64,000 nt of DNA, taken from positions 124,001-188,000 of the forward strand of contig NZ_WTYN01000002.1 in assembly GCF_009827535.1 (NCBI RefSeq), written 5' to 3'. A model generated the notes under the pieces. The model was not told the DNA's origin. It made no database searches and worked only from the letters and a program-made list of their open reading frames with translations. Origin of the DNA: Qipengyuania oceanensis. Lineage in GTDB: Bacteria; Pseudomonadota; Alphaproteobacteria; Sphingomonadales; Sphingomonadaceae. Positions 7,933-16,245 of the stretch are shown in pieces. The position numbers and the translations under genes were made by a program. Each line of letters starts with the position of its first letter. The stretch's first letter is position 1.

Positions 7933-7949
7933 CCCGCGAACTTCGCGGG
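7933..7949 (+). promoter_or_regulatory. Hairpin in the rplU leader
   Basis: CCCGCGA pairs with TCGCGGG over a 3-nt loop, a perfect 7-bp stem in the untranslated leader of rplU-rpmA. Ribosomal protein leaders often carry autoregulatory structures; whether L21 binds here is unknown. Confidence 0.35.
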
Positions 7950-8010
7950 GCCTCGGGCGCGCCGGTTTCACGAGGAGCCGGACAAGCAAACTGATTGAGA
8001 GAATAGCACC

Positions 8011-8529
8011 ATGTTCGCTGTAGTGCGTACGGGCGGCAAGCAGTACCGGGTTGCCGCCGGAGACAAGATTGCGGTTGAAAAGCTCGCTGGCGATGCCGGC
8101 GACACGATTACGCTGGGCGATGTCCTGATGGCTGGCGAGGGCGATAATATCGCCGATGCCGCCAAGGTCACCGTTTCGGCCGAGATCATCGCTCAGGCAA
8201 AGAGCGAAAAGGTCATCGTGTTCAAGAAGCGCCGCCGCCACAACTACCGGCGCAAGAACGGCCATCGCCAGCAGATGACGCTGCTGCGCATCACCGCCGT
8301 CGGCGACAGCAAGGCCGAGAAGAAGGCCGCGCCGAAGAAGGAAGAAGCCAAGGCGGACACCGCTCCCAAGGTCGAAACCAAGAAGGCTGCGCCGAAGAAG
8401 GTTTCCTCGGAAGTGAAGCCCGCTGCGAAGAAGGCCGCTCCCAAGAAGGATGCAGCGCCGAAGAAGGCCGCCGAGAAAAAGGCTCCCGCCAAGAAGGCGG
8501 CTGCCAAGAAGACCGAAGACAAGAAGTAA
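8011..8529 (+). CDS. rplU: 50S ribosomal protein L21 with a lysine/alanine-rich tail
   Basis: Structural protein of the large ribosomal subunit that binds 23S rRNA. Residues 1-100 are a normal L21 ([14 protein letters not shown], and [18 protein letters not shown] near residue 72). Residues after about 100 form an added tail of roughly 70 residues built from repeated KKAAPKK-like units, resembling histone H1-type tails. Such tails occur on L21 of several sphingomonads and relatives. The gene is followed by rpmA after 12 bases, the usual L21-L27 pair. Confidence 0.97.
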   Translation: MFAVVRTGGKQYRVAAGDKIAVEKLAGDAGDTITLGDVLMAGEGDNIADAAKVTVSAEIIAQAKSEKVIVFKKRRRHNYRRKNGHRQQMTLLRITAVGDSKAEKKAAPKKEEAKADTAPKVETKKAAPKKVSSEVKPAAKKAAPKKDAAPKKAAEKKAPAKKAAAKKTEDKK

Positions 8530-8541
8530 GGACTCCGGACC

Positions 8542-8811
8542 ATGGCACATAAAAAAGCAGGCGGTTCGTCGCGTAACGGTCGTGATTCGGCCGGTCGTCG
8601 TCTCGGTGTGAAGAAGTTCGGCAGCGAAAACGTCGTCGCCGGCAACATCATCGTGCGCCAACGCGGCACCAAGTTCTACCCAGCGACCAATGTCGGCATG
8701 GGCAAGGACCACACGCTGTTCGCGCTCGCCGACGGTGTCGTCCGATTCCACTCGGGTAAGCTCGGCCGTAAGTATGTCTCCGTAGACATGATGGCGGAAG
8801 CCGCGGAATAA
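8542..8811 (+). CDS. rpmA: 50S ribosomal protein L27
   Basis: Large-subunit protein whose N-terminus reaches toward the peptidyl transferase centre. The 89 residues begin [16 protein letters not shown] and contain the conserved [21 protein letters not shown]. There is no N-terminal propeptide of the Firmicutes type. Second gene of the rplU operon; a strong hairpin at 8878-8910 probably ends the transcript. Confidence 0.98.
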   Translation: MAHKKAGGSSRNGRDSAGRRLGVKKFGSENVVAGNIIVRQRGTKFYPATNVGMGKDHTLFALADGVVRFHSGKLGRKYVSVDMMAEAAE

Positions 8812-8877
8812 ACGGACGATCCGATAACGGGACCGTCCAGACGGATCGGTCCCAGCCAGGTTAACGACCGGCAGACG

Positions 8878-8910
8878 AAGAGGGAGATGGGGCCGACCCG
8901 TCTCCCTCTT
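8878..8910 (+). terminator. Probable terminator after rpmA
   Basis: AAGAGGGAGA (8878-8887) pairs with TCTCCCTCTT (8901-8910), and the inner GGG/CCC continues the stem to about 14 bp with one T-G pair and a 5-nt loop. It is followed by TTGTCGTTT, a loose U-tract. The rest of 8812-9019 shows no gene. Confidence 0.7.
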
Positions 8911-9019
8911 GTCGTTTCTCCCTCTGACAAACCGCTGTCGGAATCCGGTGATTCCGGCGTCATGCAGATGCCATGTGCCCGCTGTAGGAGGACGGCGCAT
9001 GGCGATGAGGAGAGAAGCA

Positions 9020-9568
9020 ATGTTCCATCGCAGCGAAAGACTGTTCCTGCGCCCCGCGTGGATCGAGGATGCCCCGGCGGTGGCCGCCGGGATCGGCGAA
9101 GAAGCGATCGTGCGAAATCTCGCGCGGGCGCCATGGCCCTATTCGCTCCAAAACGCGGTCGAGTTTCTCTCCATGCCGCAAACCGACGCCTTGCCGCGGT
9201 TCCTGCTGACGCTACCTGGTGACGACGGCAGCGAGGTCGTTGGCATGTGCGGACTGCATTTCGACGAGGATGACGAGCCCGAACTGGGCTACTGGATCGC
9301 TCGCAAATGGTGGGGCCAGGGCTATGCGACCGAAGCGGCGCGGGCGGTGATCGGCGTGGCGAAAGCGCACGGGATTGCGCGGATAAGGGCCGGACACTTC
9401 GTCGACAATCCGGCTTCGGGCAAGGTCCTGCGCAACGCAGGCTTCGTTCCCACCGGAGAGATCGCCAGGCGGTTCAGCGTAGCGCGTGGCTGCGAGGTGC
9501 CCTCGATCGAGTTCGAACTCGATGCTTCGGAGGGCCGACCGCCGTGTGAACTGAAGCGCGCCGCCTGA
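9020..9568 (+). CDS. GNAT family N-acetyltransferase, RimJ/RimL type
   Basis: Acetyl-CoA-dependent acetyltransferase (182 aa). The opening SERLFLRPAWIEDA is the usual first strand of RimJ/RimL-like enzymes, ELGYWIARKWWGQGYATEA holds the acetyl-CoA pyrophosphate loop (Q/RxxGxG/A type), and NPASGKVLRNAGF is the typical motif B helix. Two starts have good ribosome sites: ATG 8999 (AGGAGG, 7 bases) and ATG 9020 (GAGGAGA, 6 bases); the shorter form matches the family N-terminus. Substrate unknown. Confidence 0.85.
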   Translation: MFHRSERLFLRPAWIEDAPAVAAGIGEEAIVRNLARAPWPYSLQNAVEFLSMPQTDALPRFLLTLPGDDGSEVVGMCGLHFDEDDEPELGYWIARKWWGQGYATEAARAVIGVAKAHGIARIRAGHFVDNPASGKVLRNAGFVPTGEIARRFSVARGCEVPSIEFELDASEGRPPCELKRAA

Positions 9569-9619
9569 CTGCCGTGGGCAATCGGGCGGCGCGCGCTCGT
9601 CCTGATATTCGGGTGGGCC

Positions 9620-10498
9620 TTACTCGGCCGGCATGAGGGCGTCGGCGAACTCGCCTTCGTAAAGGCCGATCAGCTCGCGATCGTCGTGATCCCACGGGTG
9701 GAAATTCGGCTTGAAGTAGGCGAGCCATGCCGGGAAGATCCGGCGCACGATGCCCGGCTTCCAAGCGAGATAGCTGAACAGGCCGCACTTGGCCTTCCAG
9801 CCGGTAATGCCGTCCTGTTCGAGCAGGTTCAGCGAATCCTTCCAACGATTCTTGAAGAAGCGCGTGGTCACGGTCAGCATCACCAGGCTGCGGACCTTCC
9901 ACCGGCGCCACGCGGTCCAGTCGCGGGTCGCGTGGTTCCAGGTGTCGAATGCGACGCCCTTGTGCTCGATTTCCTCGGCGGAGTGCCAGCGCCACATCGC
10001 ACGCACTTCCGGATCGGCATCCTTGAAATGCGCCGGGTTGGCCAGGAATTCGGCAGCCATCATCGCGGTGTAGTGCTCCAGCGCCATGGTCACGGCGAGG
10101 TTGGCGATGGCGGGCCGGTTCTTGGTCAGCGCGAGCAGTTCGGCAACGCGCGTGTCGATCGCCTTGATGTCGTAGCCGTGGTCTTCGGCGAGACGATTGA
10201 AAGCGATGTGTTCGCGCGTGTGGTTGATCTCCTGCTTCACGAAAGCACGAATTTCGGCTTCGAGCTTGGGATCCGCGCCTTCGCGGTGGGCTTTGACCGC
10301 TTCGATGAAGAACGCTTCTCCGCGCGGGAAAGTGGCCGAAAGGGCGTTGTGCCAAGCGGTGCCGAAGGGCTCGCCTGCCCACCACTTGCGCGGAGTGCTG
10401 TCGCGGTTGAAGCGCTCGTCACGGATTGTGATCGTCAGGTCCTCGGGGGTCGGCGCGGTGCGCGCAGCGGCGGCCGGGACGGGGGTGAGGGCGTTCAT
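9620..10498 (-). CDS. metal-dependent hydrolase family protein (PF10118-like)
   Basis: All-helical protein of 292 aa resembling the family annotated as predicted metal-dependent hydrolase (COG3687). Likely metal ligands are the repeated acidic/histidine motifs FVKQEINHTREHIAFN, MALEHYTAMMA and WHSAEEIEHKGVAFD, arranged as in di-iron ferritin-like proteins. The true reaction is unknown. It is divergent from a TetR regulator at 10613, and the 114-bp gap contains two palindromes (10520-10533, 10541-10562), so repression by that regulator is probable. Confidence 0.8.
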   Translation of the reverse strand: MNALTPVPAAAARTAPTPEDLTITIRDERFNRDSTPRKWWAGEPFGTAWHNALSATFPRGEAFFIEAVKAHREGADPKLEAEIRAFVKQEINHTREHIAFNRLAEDHGYDIKAIDTRVAELLALTKNRPAIANLAVTMALEHYTAMMAAEFLANPAHFKDADPEVRAMWRWHSAEEIEHKGVAFDTWNHATRDWTAWRRWKVRSLVMLTVTTRFFKNRWKDSLNLLEQDGITGWKAKCGLFSYLAWKPGIVRRIFPAWLAYFKPNFHPWDHDDRELIGLYEGEFADALMPAE

Positions 10499-10519
10499 GG
10501 AATGCTCCGTTGAAATAAC

Positions 10520-10533
10520 TTACAAGGGTGTAA
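10520..10533. promoter_or_regulatory. Palindrome between the hydrolase and TetR genes (site 1)
   Basis: TTACAAGGGTGTAA: perfect 5-bp arms around a 4-base centre, 22 bases from the hydrolase start codon. Candidate operator for the adjacent TetR-type regulator. Confidence 0.5.
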
Positions 10534-10540
10534 ATAAGCG

Positions 10541-10562
10541 TTACTGACATTGATGTCAATAA
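10541..10562. promoter_or_regulatory. Palindrome between the hydrolase and TetR genes (site 2)
   Basis: A 22-base inverted repeat with a perfect core TGACATTGATGTCA and 10-bp arms that differ at one position. Its size and the divergent genes fit a TetR dimer operator covering both promoters. Confidence 0.6.
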
Positions 10563-10612
10563 CGACTAGCGCGGCCTTGCATTGACCGCCAGATCGGATA
10601 GCGAAGAGCGTG

Positions 10613-11221
10613 ATGGCATCGAGAAAACGACTTTCCCCGCACGAATCCCGGACCGCGGCGCTCGAGGCGGCGCGGGCGCTGCTTATCGAATCCGGGCCCC
10701 AGGCAGTCACGCTGAAAGCCGTTTCCGGGCGGATCGGGCGGACCCATGCGAACCTGCTCCACCACTTCGGCTCGGCGGCCGGACTGCAGAAGGAACTGGC
10801 CCGTCATCTCACCGAGACGGTGTGCGAGACGATCATCCAAGCGGTGCGCGCCAGCAGGGCGGGCCTGGGGCAGCCGCGCGAGGTGGTCGACCTGGCTTTC
10901 GACGCATTCGACAAGGAAGGGGCCGGCGCGCTCGCCAGCTGGATGCTGCTGACCGGCAACGAAGACGCGATCACTCCCATCGTCGAGACGATCCACGCAC
11001 TGGTCGACGAAATCGCACCCGAAGAAGCGGGGAATCACGAAGGCATCATGCGGGTCCATGAGGATACGCTCGCGCTGGTACTGATGGCGCTCGGCAATGC
11101 GTTGATGGGGCAGGCTCTGGCCAAGTCGCTCGACCTGCCGCTCGATGCGGCGCGCAACCGGGCCGAGCGAATGTTGCTGCGCTCGATCGAAAGCGTCAGC
11201 CAGCCTGTTCCGCAGAAGTGA
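10613..11221 (+). CDS. TetR/AcrR family transcriptional regulator
   Basis: Predicted repressor of 202 aa. The N-terminal DNA-binding domain (about residues 10-58) shows the TetR pattern: AALEAARALLIESG, then VTLKAVSGRIGRTHANLLHHFGS with a variant of the usual 'YYHF' end. The C-terminal ligand domain is not assigned. ATG 10613 is used; a GTG one codon earlier is possible. It is divergent from the hydrolase at 9620-10498, its likely target. Its last 26 bases overlap the 3' end of the opposite-strand ygfZ-like gene. Confidence 0.87.
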   Translation: MASRKRLSPHESRTAALEAARALLIESGPQAVTLKAVSGRIGRTHANLLHHFGSAAGLQKELARHLTETVCETIIQAVRASRAGLGQPREVVDLAFDAFDKEGAGALASWMLLTGNEDAITPIVETIHALVDEIAPEEAGNHEGIMRVHEDTLALVLMALGNALMGQALAKSLDLPLDAARNRAERMLLRSIESVSQPVPQK

Positions 11222-11951
11222 TTGCCGATCGCTGCCAGGCCGGCAGCGTGGCGGCGTCCAGCTTTTCCACCCGCAGGTGATCGATTGCGAGGCCGAGCGA
11301 ACCATGCGCGTGCCTGCGGTGCTTCTCGTCCGATTGTCCCAGCGGAACGACGACCAGCCTCCGGTTGACCTTCTGCCGCCAGTTCATCCGCGCCGTGTTC
11401 TCCTGCCCTATGTAGCAGCCCTTGGAGAAGCTCACGCCGTTCAGTTCGACCGCGTTGGTCTCCAGCCACAGGATGTCGGCCATCTCGGCCCGGCCTTCGG
11501 GTACGCCGAGCGCCAGCCGGTGCGCCGTCCACTCGGCATCGGCTCCGCGGTCGTCTTGGGAAACCGGCGCGATCCACCGCTGGCCCAGACCGTCGAGCCG
11601 GGGGTCGCTCGCACCGCCGTCACCTGGTTCTTTCTGCCAGTACACGCCAAGACCCTCATCGACGGAAATGTCGATCGCCCGGCGCAGGCGGTACAACGAG
11701 AGCCGCTTTGCAAGATCTTCCGCGGCAGCCTTCTCGCAATCGATCAGCAGATCCCGGCCGCCCGGCCATACGAGGAAGTCGAACATCGTCTTGCCCTGCG
11801 CGCTCAACAAGGCGGCATAGGCGGGCAGCACGCCCGTCACGTCATTGGTTACCAGCCCCTGCAGGAAACCGGCGACATCCTCGTCCGCGTCGCGGGGCGA
11901 AATCCGCACCACGGCGCGGTCGAACAGGCGATGGGCGGGCGAAGCGGTCAT
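11196..11951 (-). CDS. ygfZ: YgfZ/GcvT folate-binding protein
   Basis: Folate-dependent factor (251 aa) that supports maintenance or assembly of certain iron-sulfur enzymes. The family signature KGCYIGQE, with its redox-active cysteine, lies near residue 180, and the N-terminal GcvT-like part contains FLQGLVTNDV and LLSAQGKTMFDFLV. ATG 11951 matches the family start; a longer frame upstream is not typical. Divergent from pyrC with 37 bases between starts. Confidence 0.92.
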   Translation of the reverse strand: MTASPAHRLFDRAVVRISPRDADEDVAGFLQGLVTNDVTGVLPAYAALLSAQGKTMFDFLVWPGGRDLLIDCEKAAAEDLAKRLSLYRLRRAIDISVDEGLGVYWQKEPGDGGASDPRLDGLGQRWIAPVSQDDRGADAEWTAHRLALGVPEGRAEMADILWLETNAVELNGVSFSKGCYIGQENTARMNWRQKVNRRLVVVPLGQSDEKHRRHAHGSLGLAIDHLRVEKLDAATLPAWQRSAITSAEQAG

Positions 11952-11988
11952 GGGTGACAGATAGGCAGGGGCGCGCCATAGGCAAGCC

Positions 11989-13035
11989 ATGAGTGACACG
12001 CCCGATTCCCTGACCATCCGCCGGCCCGACGACTGGCATGTTCACCTGCGCGATGGCGCGATCATGGCCGGAGTCGTCGACTACACCGCGCGCCAGTTCG
12101 CGCGCGCGATCGTCATGCCCAACCTCTCGCCGCCGGTGACCACGACCGAAGCCGCCGCCGCCTATCGCCAGCGGATAATCGCCGCGATCCCGGACGGGCT
12201 CTCGTTCACGCCGCTGATGACCGCGTATCTGACGGACGATACCGACGCGGACGATCTCGCGCGCGGGTTTGCCGAGCGCGTGCTGACGGCGGCCAAGCTC
12301 TACCCGGCCAATGCGACGACCAATTCCGCGCACGGCGTGACCGACATCGAGAAGCTGATGCCGGTGTTCGAGCGGATGGCACAGATCGGCATGCCCCTGC
12401 TGATCCATGGAGAGGTGACCGACCACGAAGTCGACATCTTCGACCGCGAAGCGGTGTTCATCGACCGCACGCTCGCCCCGCTGGTCGGCCGCCTGCCGGA
12501 CCTCAAGATCGTCTTCGAGCACATCACGACGCAGCAGGCAGTCGATTTCGTCGAGGCTGCCCCTGCGAATGTCGGTGCGACGATCACGCCGCAGCACCTG
12601 CACATCAACCGCAACGCCATGCTCGTCGGCGGGATGCGACCGCACGCCTACTGCCTGCCGGTCGCCAAGCGCGAGAAGCACCGGCTGGCGCTGCGCCGCG
12701 CCGCGACTTCGGGCTCGGCGAAATACTTCCTCGGGACCGACAGCGCCCCTCATCCCAAGGGCGACAAGGAATCGGCTTGCGGCTGCGCTGGCATTTTCAA
12801 TGCGCCGCATGCGCTCGAAAGCTATCTCGCCGTGTTCGAGGAAGAGGGCGCGCTGGACAGGTTCGAGGCCTTCGCCTCGCTCAATGGTCCGGCTTTTTAC
12901 GGCCTGCCGGTCAACGAGGACGAGATCACCTTGCACCGGAAGCCGGTGACGGTTTCGGCAGCGCTCGACGCCAACGGGACCGAGATCGTGCCCTTTCATG
13001 CAGGCGAGACGCTCGCCTGGACGATCGCGGACTAG
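11989..13035 (+). CDS. pyrC: dihydroorotase
   Basis: Zinc amidohydrolase that interconverts carbamoyl-aspartate and dihydroorotate in pyrimidine synthesis (348 aa, the class II E. coli type). Metal ligands are H17 and H19 in DWHVHLRDG, the carboxylated lysine K103 in [11 protein letters not shown], and the later histidines in LLIHGEVTD and [20 protein letters not shown] holds the catalytic aspartate. The gene converges on rarD and the two stop codons overlap by 4 bases. Confidence 0.96.
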   Translation: MSDTPDSLTIRRPDDWHVHLRDGAIMAGVVDYTARQFARAIVMPNLSPPVTTTEAAAAYRQRIIAAIPDGLSFTPLMTAYLTDDTDADDLARGFAERVLTAAKLYPANATTNSAHGVTDIEKLMPVFERMAQIGMPLLIHGEVTDHEVDIFDREAVFIDRTLAPLVGRLPDLKIVFEHITTQQAVDFVEAAPANVGATITPQHLHINRNAMLVGGMRPHAYCLPVAKREKHRLALRRAATSGSAKYFLGTDSAPHPKGDKESACGCAGIFNAPHALESYLAVFEEEGALDRFEAFASLNGPAFYGLPVNEDEITLHRKPVTVSAALDANGTEIVPFHAGETLAWTIAD

Positions 13036-13928
13036 GCGGCTGGCCGCGGCCTGCCGACGAGATCGCGTACGAAGATCGCGATCGCGATCCAGATCAGGAC
13101 GAAGCTTGCCAGTTGCACCGGCTTGAGTGGCTGGCCGAACACGGTCAGGCCCAGGACGAAGACGATCGTCGGGGCGAGGAACTGGATCATGCCGAGCGTC
13201 GAATAGTCCATCTTGCGCGCGGCGATCGCAAACAGCAGCAGCGGGACGGCGGTGAGCACGCCGCCGAGCACGATCAGCAGGCTGAGCGACAGGTCGTTGC
13301 CGAAGGACGATCCGCCGGGCGTCTGGGCGAACCAAAGGGCGGTTGCAGCCGCCGGCAGGAGAAGCACAGCCGATTCGATCGTCAGGCCCGGCAGCGAGCC
13401 GACCGCGACCTGCTTGCGCAACAGGCCGTAGGTTCCGAATGACAGCGCCAGCACCAGGCTGATCCACAGGGTCGTGATCGCGCCGGCCAGCAATATGCCG
13501 ACCCCGATGGCGGCGACGCATACCGCCAGCCATTGCAGGCGCGAGAGCTTCTCGCCCAGCACGAGCGTTCCGAGCAGGACGTTGACCAGCGGGTTGATGT
13601 AATAGCCGAGGCTGGCCGCGAAGACCTGGCCGTTCTGGATCGCCCACACATAGACCAGCCAGTTGACCGCGATCAGGGTAGCGCTGGCCACCAGCGTCAG
13701 CAGGGCACGGCCATCGGACAGCGCGGCGCGCAGGTCGGCGCCTTGCCTGCGCACGGCAACGATCAGCAGGCACAGCGGCAGCGTCCAGACGATTCGCCAC
13801 GCGACGAATTCCACGGGCGGCACCGTTTTCACGAACAGCAGATAGAGCGGCAGGAAGCCCCAGATCAGATACGCTCCGAAGGCTTCGGGAAGCCCGGGAG
13901 GGGCGGATCGGGGGGATGGCGCGGTCAC
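13032..13928 (-). CDS. rarD: EamA/RarD family transporter
   Basis: Ten-helix inner-membrane transporter of the drug/metabolite superfamily (298 aa). The opening [31 protein letters not shown] and the central [32 protein letters not shown] are the RarD signature, with two EamA repeats. Physiological substrate unknown; E. coli RarD is linked to chloramphenicol sensitivity. Its stop overlaps that of pyrC. Confidence 0.92.
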   Translation of the reverse strand: MTAPSPRSAPPGLPEAFGAYLIWGFLPLYLLFVKTVPPVEFVAWRIVWTLPLCLLIVAVRRQGADLRAALSDGRALLTLVASATLIAVNWLVYVWAIQNGQVFAASLGYYINPLVNVLLGTLVLGEKLSRLQWLAVCVAAIGVGILLAGAITTLWISLVLALSFGTYGLLRKQVAVGSLPGLTIESAVLLLPAAATALWFAQTPGGSSFGNDLSLSLLIVLGGVLTAVPLLLFAIAARKMDYSTLGMIQFLAPTIVFVLGLTVFGQPLKPVQLASFVLIWIAIAIFVRDLVGRPRPAA

Positions 13929-14121
13929 TCATGGCCGGTAGGCGCGGCGTCGACGTGCCGCAAGTGCCGGCATGACAACGGTTCGTCTACGGATGAATGT
14001 CGGCTCGTCGCAAATCCGAAATCTGACATTCGCGTTGCATTCTGTTCAGCAAAGCGCGTTTAGTTATGAACAAATCGAAGCGAACGAGTCGGTGGTTCGT
14101 CACAGATCGAAGGATAGAAAC

Positions 14122-14589
14122 ATGTCGCAATTCTCGCTCAGGACCACCGCCCTCGCGCTGGCCGCTCCCGGACTTCTCCTCGCCATGCCGGCTTCGGCTG
14201 CGCCCGCCGCGCACCAGGCTGCCGCTGCGCAGGACCACTCCGCGATGCAGACCATGACCTTCGACCATGACAAAAAGAAGAAATGGAAGCGCGGCCGCGG
14301 CGACCGCGACCGCTATTACCAGAGTTATGGCTCGCGCGATTACCGCGATTATCGCGGCTACGACGAGCCGGTCTATCGCAGCACCCGTGTCTGGCGTGGC
14401 GACGACGGCCGCTATTACTGCCGCAAGGAAAACGGCACGACCGGGCTCCTGATCGGCGCTGCTGTCGGCGGCCTGGCGGGTCACGAGATCGCCGGGCGCG
14501 GCGATCGCACGCTCGGCGCGATCCTTGGTGCGGCGGGCGGTGCGCTGCTCGGCCGGGAGATCGATCGCGGCGGGTCGCGCTGCCGCTGA
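14122..14589 (+). CDS. exported glycine-zipper 2TM-domain protein
   Basis: Small envelope protein (155 aa). A signal peptide (cleavage near residue 26, PASAAPA) is followed by a lysine patch (KKKKWKRGRGDRDR), a tyrosine/arginine/aspartate-rich linker, and a glycine-zipper hairpin (about residues 105-145: GLLIGAAVGGLAG then TLGAILGAAGGALLG), as in the SlyB/Rick17kDa 2TM superfamily. There is no lipobox, and two cysteines remain (C100, C154). The 193-base region upstream holds a TGTTCA/TGAACA inverted repeat (18-base spacer) but no clear promoter. Confidence 0.8.
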   Translation: MSQFSLRTTALALAAPGLLLAMPASAAPAAHQAAAAQDHSAMQTMTFDHDKKKKWKRGRGDRDRYYQSYGSRDYRDYRGYDEPVYRSTRVWRGDDGRYYCRKENGTTGLLIGAAVGGLAGHEIAGRGDRTLGAILGAAGGALLGREIDRGGSRCR

Positions 14590-14659
14590 CCTAGAGTTCT
14601 ACAAGCTTCGGCCACGCCCACCCGTGGTCGCAAGCGCGGCTTCCACCGGGCCGCGGAAG

Positions 14660-14688
14660 GCGCTCCTCGTCTACCGGACGAGGGGCGT
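14660..14688. terminator. Hairpin between converging genes
   Basis: A 12-bp stem with G-T pairs (CTCCTCGTC against GACGAGGGG and flanks) and a 5-nt loop, between the 3' ends of the glycine-zipper gene and astD. It is followed on the plus strand by CTTCAACTTT. Probably a shared bidirectional terminator. Confidence 0.55.
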
Positions 14689-14707
14689 CTTCAACTTTGT
14701 GGGCCGG

Positions 14708-16147
14708 TCAGCCTTCGGTGAAGCCGACGCCGAGCGAGGCTCTCGGGGTGTTCATTTCGGTGCTGGCGACCGGGTAGGCGCAGTAATCGGCAGCGTAGAA
14801 GGCGGCCGGGCGATGGTTGCCGGAAAGCCCGATCCCGCCGAACGGCTGGGCCGAGGAAGCGCCGTTGGTCGGGCGGTTCCAATTGACGATGCCGGCACGC
14901 GCGGCGGCGAAGTATTTCTCGAAATCTTCCGGTTGTCCGCCGACGAGCGAGGACGAAAGGCCGAAACGCGTGTTGTTCGCTTCGGCGATCGCGGCGTCGA
15001 GGTCGGGCACGCGGATGACCTGCAGGAGCGGTCCAAAAAGTTCGATGTCGGGTCGGTCCGCGATGTCGGTCGTGTCGATGATGCCGGGCGTGAGGAACGG
15101 CAGGTCGTCGTTCGGCCGCGTCATGTGGCGGATCGCCTTGCCGCCGCGCGACAACAGCGCGAGGAAACTTTCCATCAGTAGTTCGGCCGTCGCATTGTCG
15201 ATCACCGGCCCCATGAAGGGCGGCGGCTCTGCGAAGGGCTCGCCGACGATGATGCGGTCCGCCAACGCCTTCACCGCGTTGACGACCGGCTCGTACATCT
15301 CGTCGGTGACGATCAGGCGACGCGCGGCAGTGCAGCGCTGGCCGGCGGTGGTGAAGGCCGACTGCACGATCGTGACGGCCGTGTCCTGGATCTGCGGCGT
15401 CTTGATGACGACGATCGGGTTGTTGCCGCCCATTTCGAGCGCGACGATCTTGCCGGGATTGCTCGCCAGCTTGCGGTTGATCGCAATGCCGGCGCGCGCG
15501 GAGCCGGTGAATAGCACCCCATCGATATCCTCGTGCCCGACCAGCGCCTTGCCTTCTTCCGGTCCGCCGATCAGGACCTGGACGGCACCTTCGGGAATGC
15601 CGGCGGCATGCATGCATGACACTAGGAACACGCCGCATGCGGGTGTCTTCTCGCTCGGCTTGAAGACGATCGTGTTGCCCGCGATCAGTGCCGGCACGAT
15701 GTGGCCGTTGGGCAGGTGCGCGGGGAAGTTATAGGGGCCGAGCACCGCCAGCACGCCATGCGACTTGTGCCGCACCGATGCGGTGCCCTGCAACGCGCTG
15801 TCGAGCTTCTTCATCCCGGTGCGCTCGGCATAGGCGCTGATCGAGATCTCGACCTTGTTGATGACCGCTTCCACTTCGGTCTTGGCTTCCCAGAAGGGCT
15901 TGCCCGTCTCGCGCGCGATCAGTTCGGCGAACGGCTCGGCTTGCTTGCGCACTTCGTTGGCGAAGCGGCGGAGCAGTTCCATGCGTACCGCGAGCGGTTC
16001 GGCTGACCAGGAGAACCACGCTTCGCGCGCCGTGCCGACAGCCATGTCGACGTCGCCCGCGTCACCGCGGAAGACCTCGTTGCCGGTGGCCGGTTCGAGC
16101 GAAACGATCTGTTCGGAAGACATGGTATCGGGTTGTGTATCGGACAT
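14708..16147 (-). CDS. astD: succinylglutamate-semialdehyde dehydrogenase
   Basis: NAD-dependent aldehyde dehydrogenase of the arginine succinyltransferase pathway, oxidising N-succinylglutamate semialdehyde (479 aa; E. coli 492). Aldehyde dehydrogenase residues are N140 (GPYNFPAHLPNGH), E238 (ALEMGGNNP) and the catalytic C272 (TAGQRCTAARR). ATG 16147 has GAGAGA upstream, while ATG 16123 has no ribosome site. No astA, astB or astE is nearby, so the rest of the pathway must lie elsewhere, or the enzyme serves a related semialdehyde. Confidence 0.88.
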   Translation of the reverse strand: MSDTQPDTMSSEQIVSLEPATGNEVFRGDAGDVDMAVGTAREAWFSWSAEPLAVRMELLRRFANEVRKQAEPFAELIARETGKPFWEAKTEVEAVINKVEISISAYAERTGMKKLDSALQGTASVRHKSHGVLAVLGPYNFPAHLPNGHIVPALIAGNTIVFKPSEKTPACGVFLVSCMHAAGIPEGAVQVLIGGPEEGKALVGHEDIDGVLFTGSARAGIAINRKLASNPGKIVALEMGGNNPIVVIKTPQIQDTAVTIVQSAFTTAGQRCTAARRLIVTDEMYEPVVNAVKALADRIIVGEPFAEPPPFMGPVIDNATAELLMESFLALLSRGGKAIRHMTRPNDDLPFLTPGIIDTTDIADRPDIELFGPLLQVIRVPDLDAAIAEANNTRFGLSSSLVGGQPEDFEKYFAAARAGIVNWNRPTNGASSAQPFGGIGLSGNHRPAAFYAADYCAYPVASTEMNTPRASLGVGFTEG

Positions 16148-16245
16148 GTATCTCTCGTGGGAAGGGCCCTTGCCATAGCGGGCGGGGCTTTGCCAATGAT
16201 ATGCGACGCAGCCCGTGGAAGAGCCGCGGCGCCAAGGGTTATTGC

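Noticed and set aside
11842-13932. Minus-strand open frame of 696 codons
   Set aside because: Shadow of pyrC and rarD; no domain, no start context, composition of an antisense frame.
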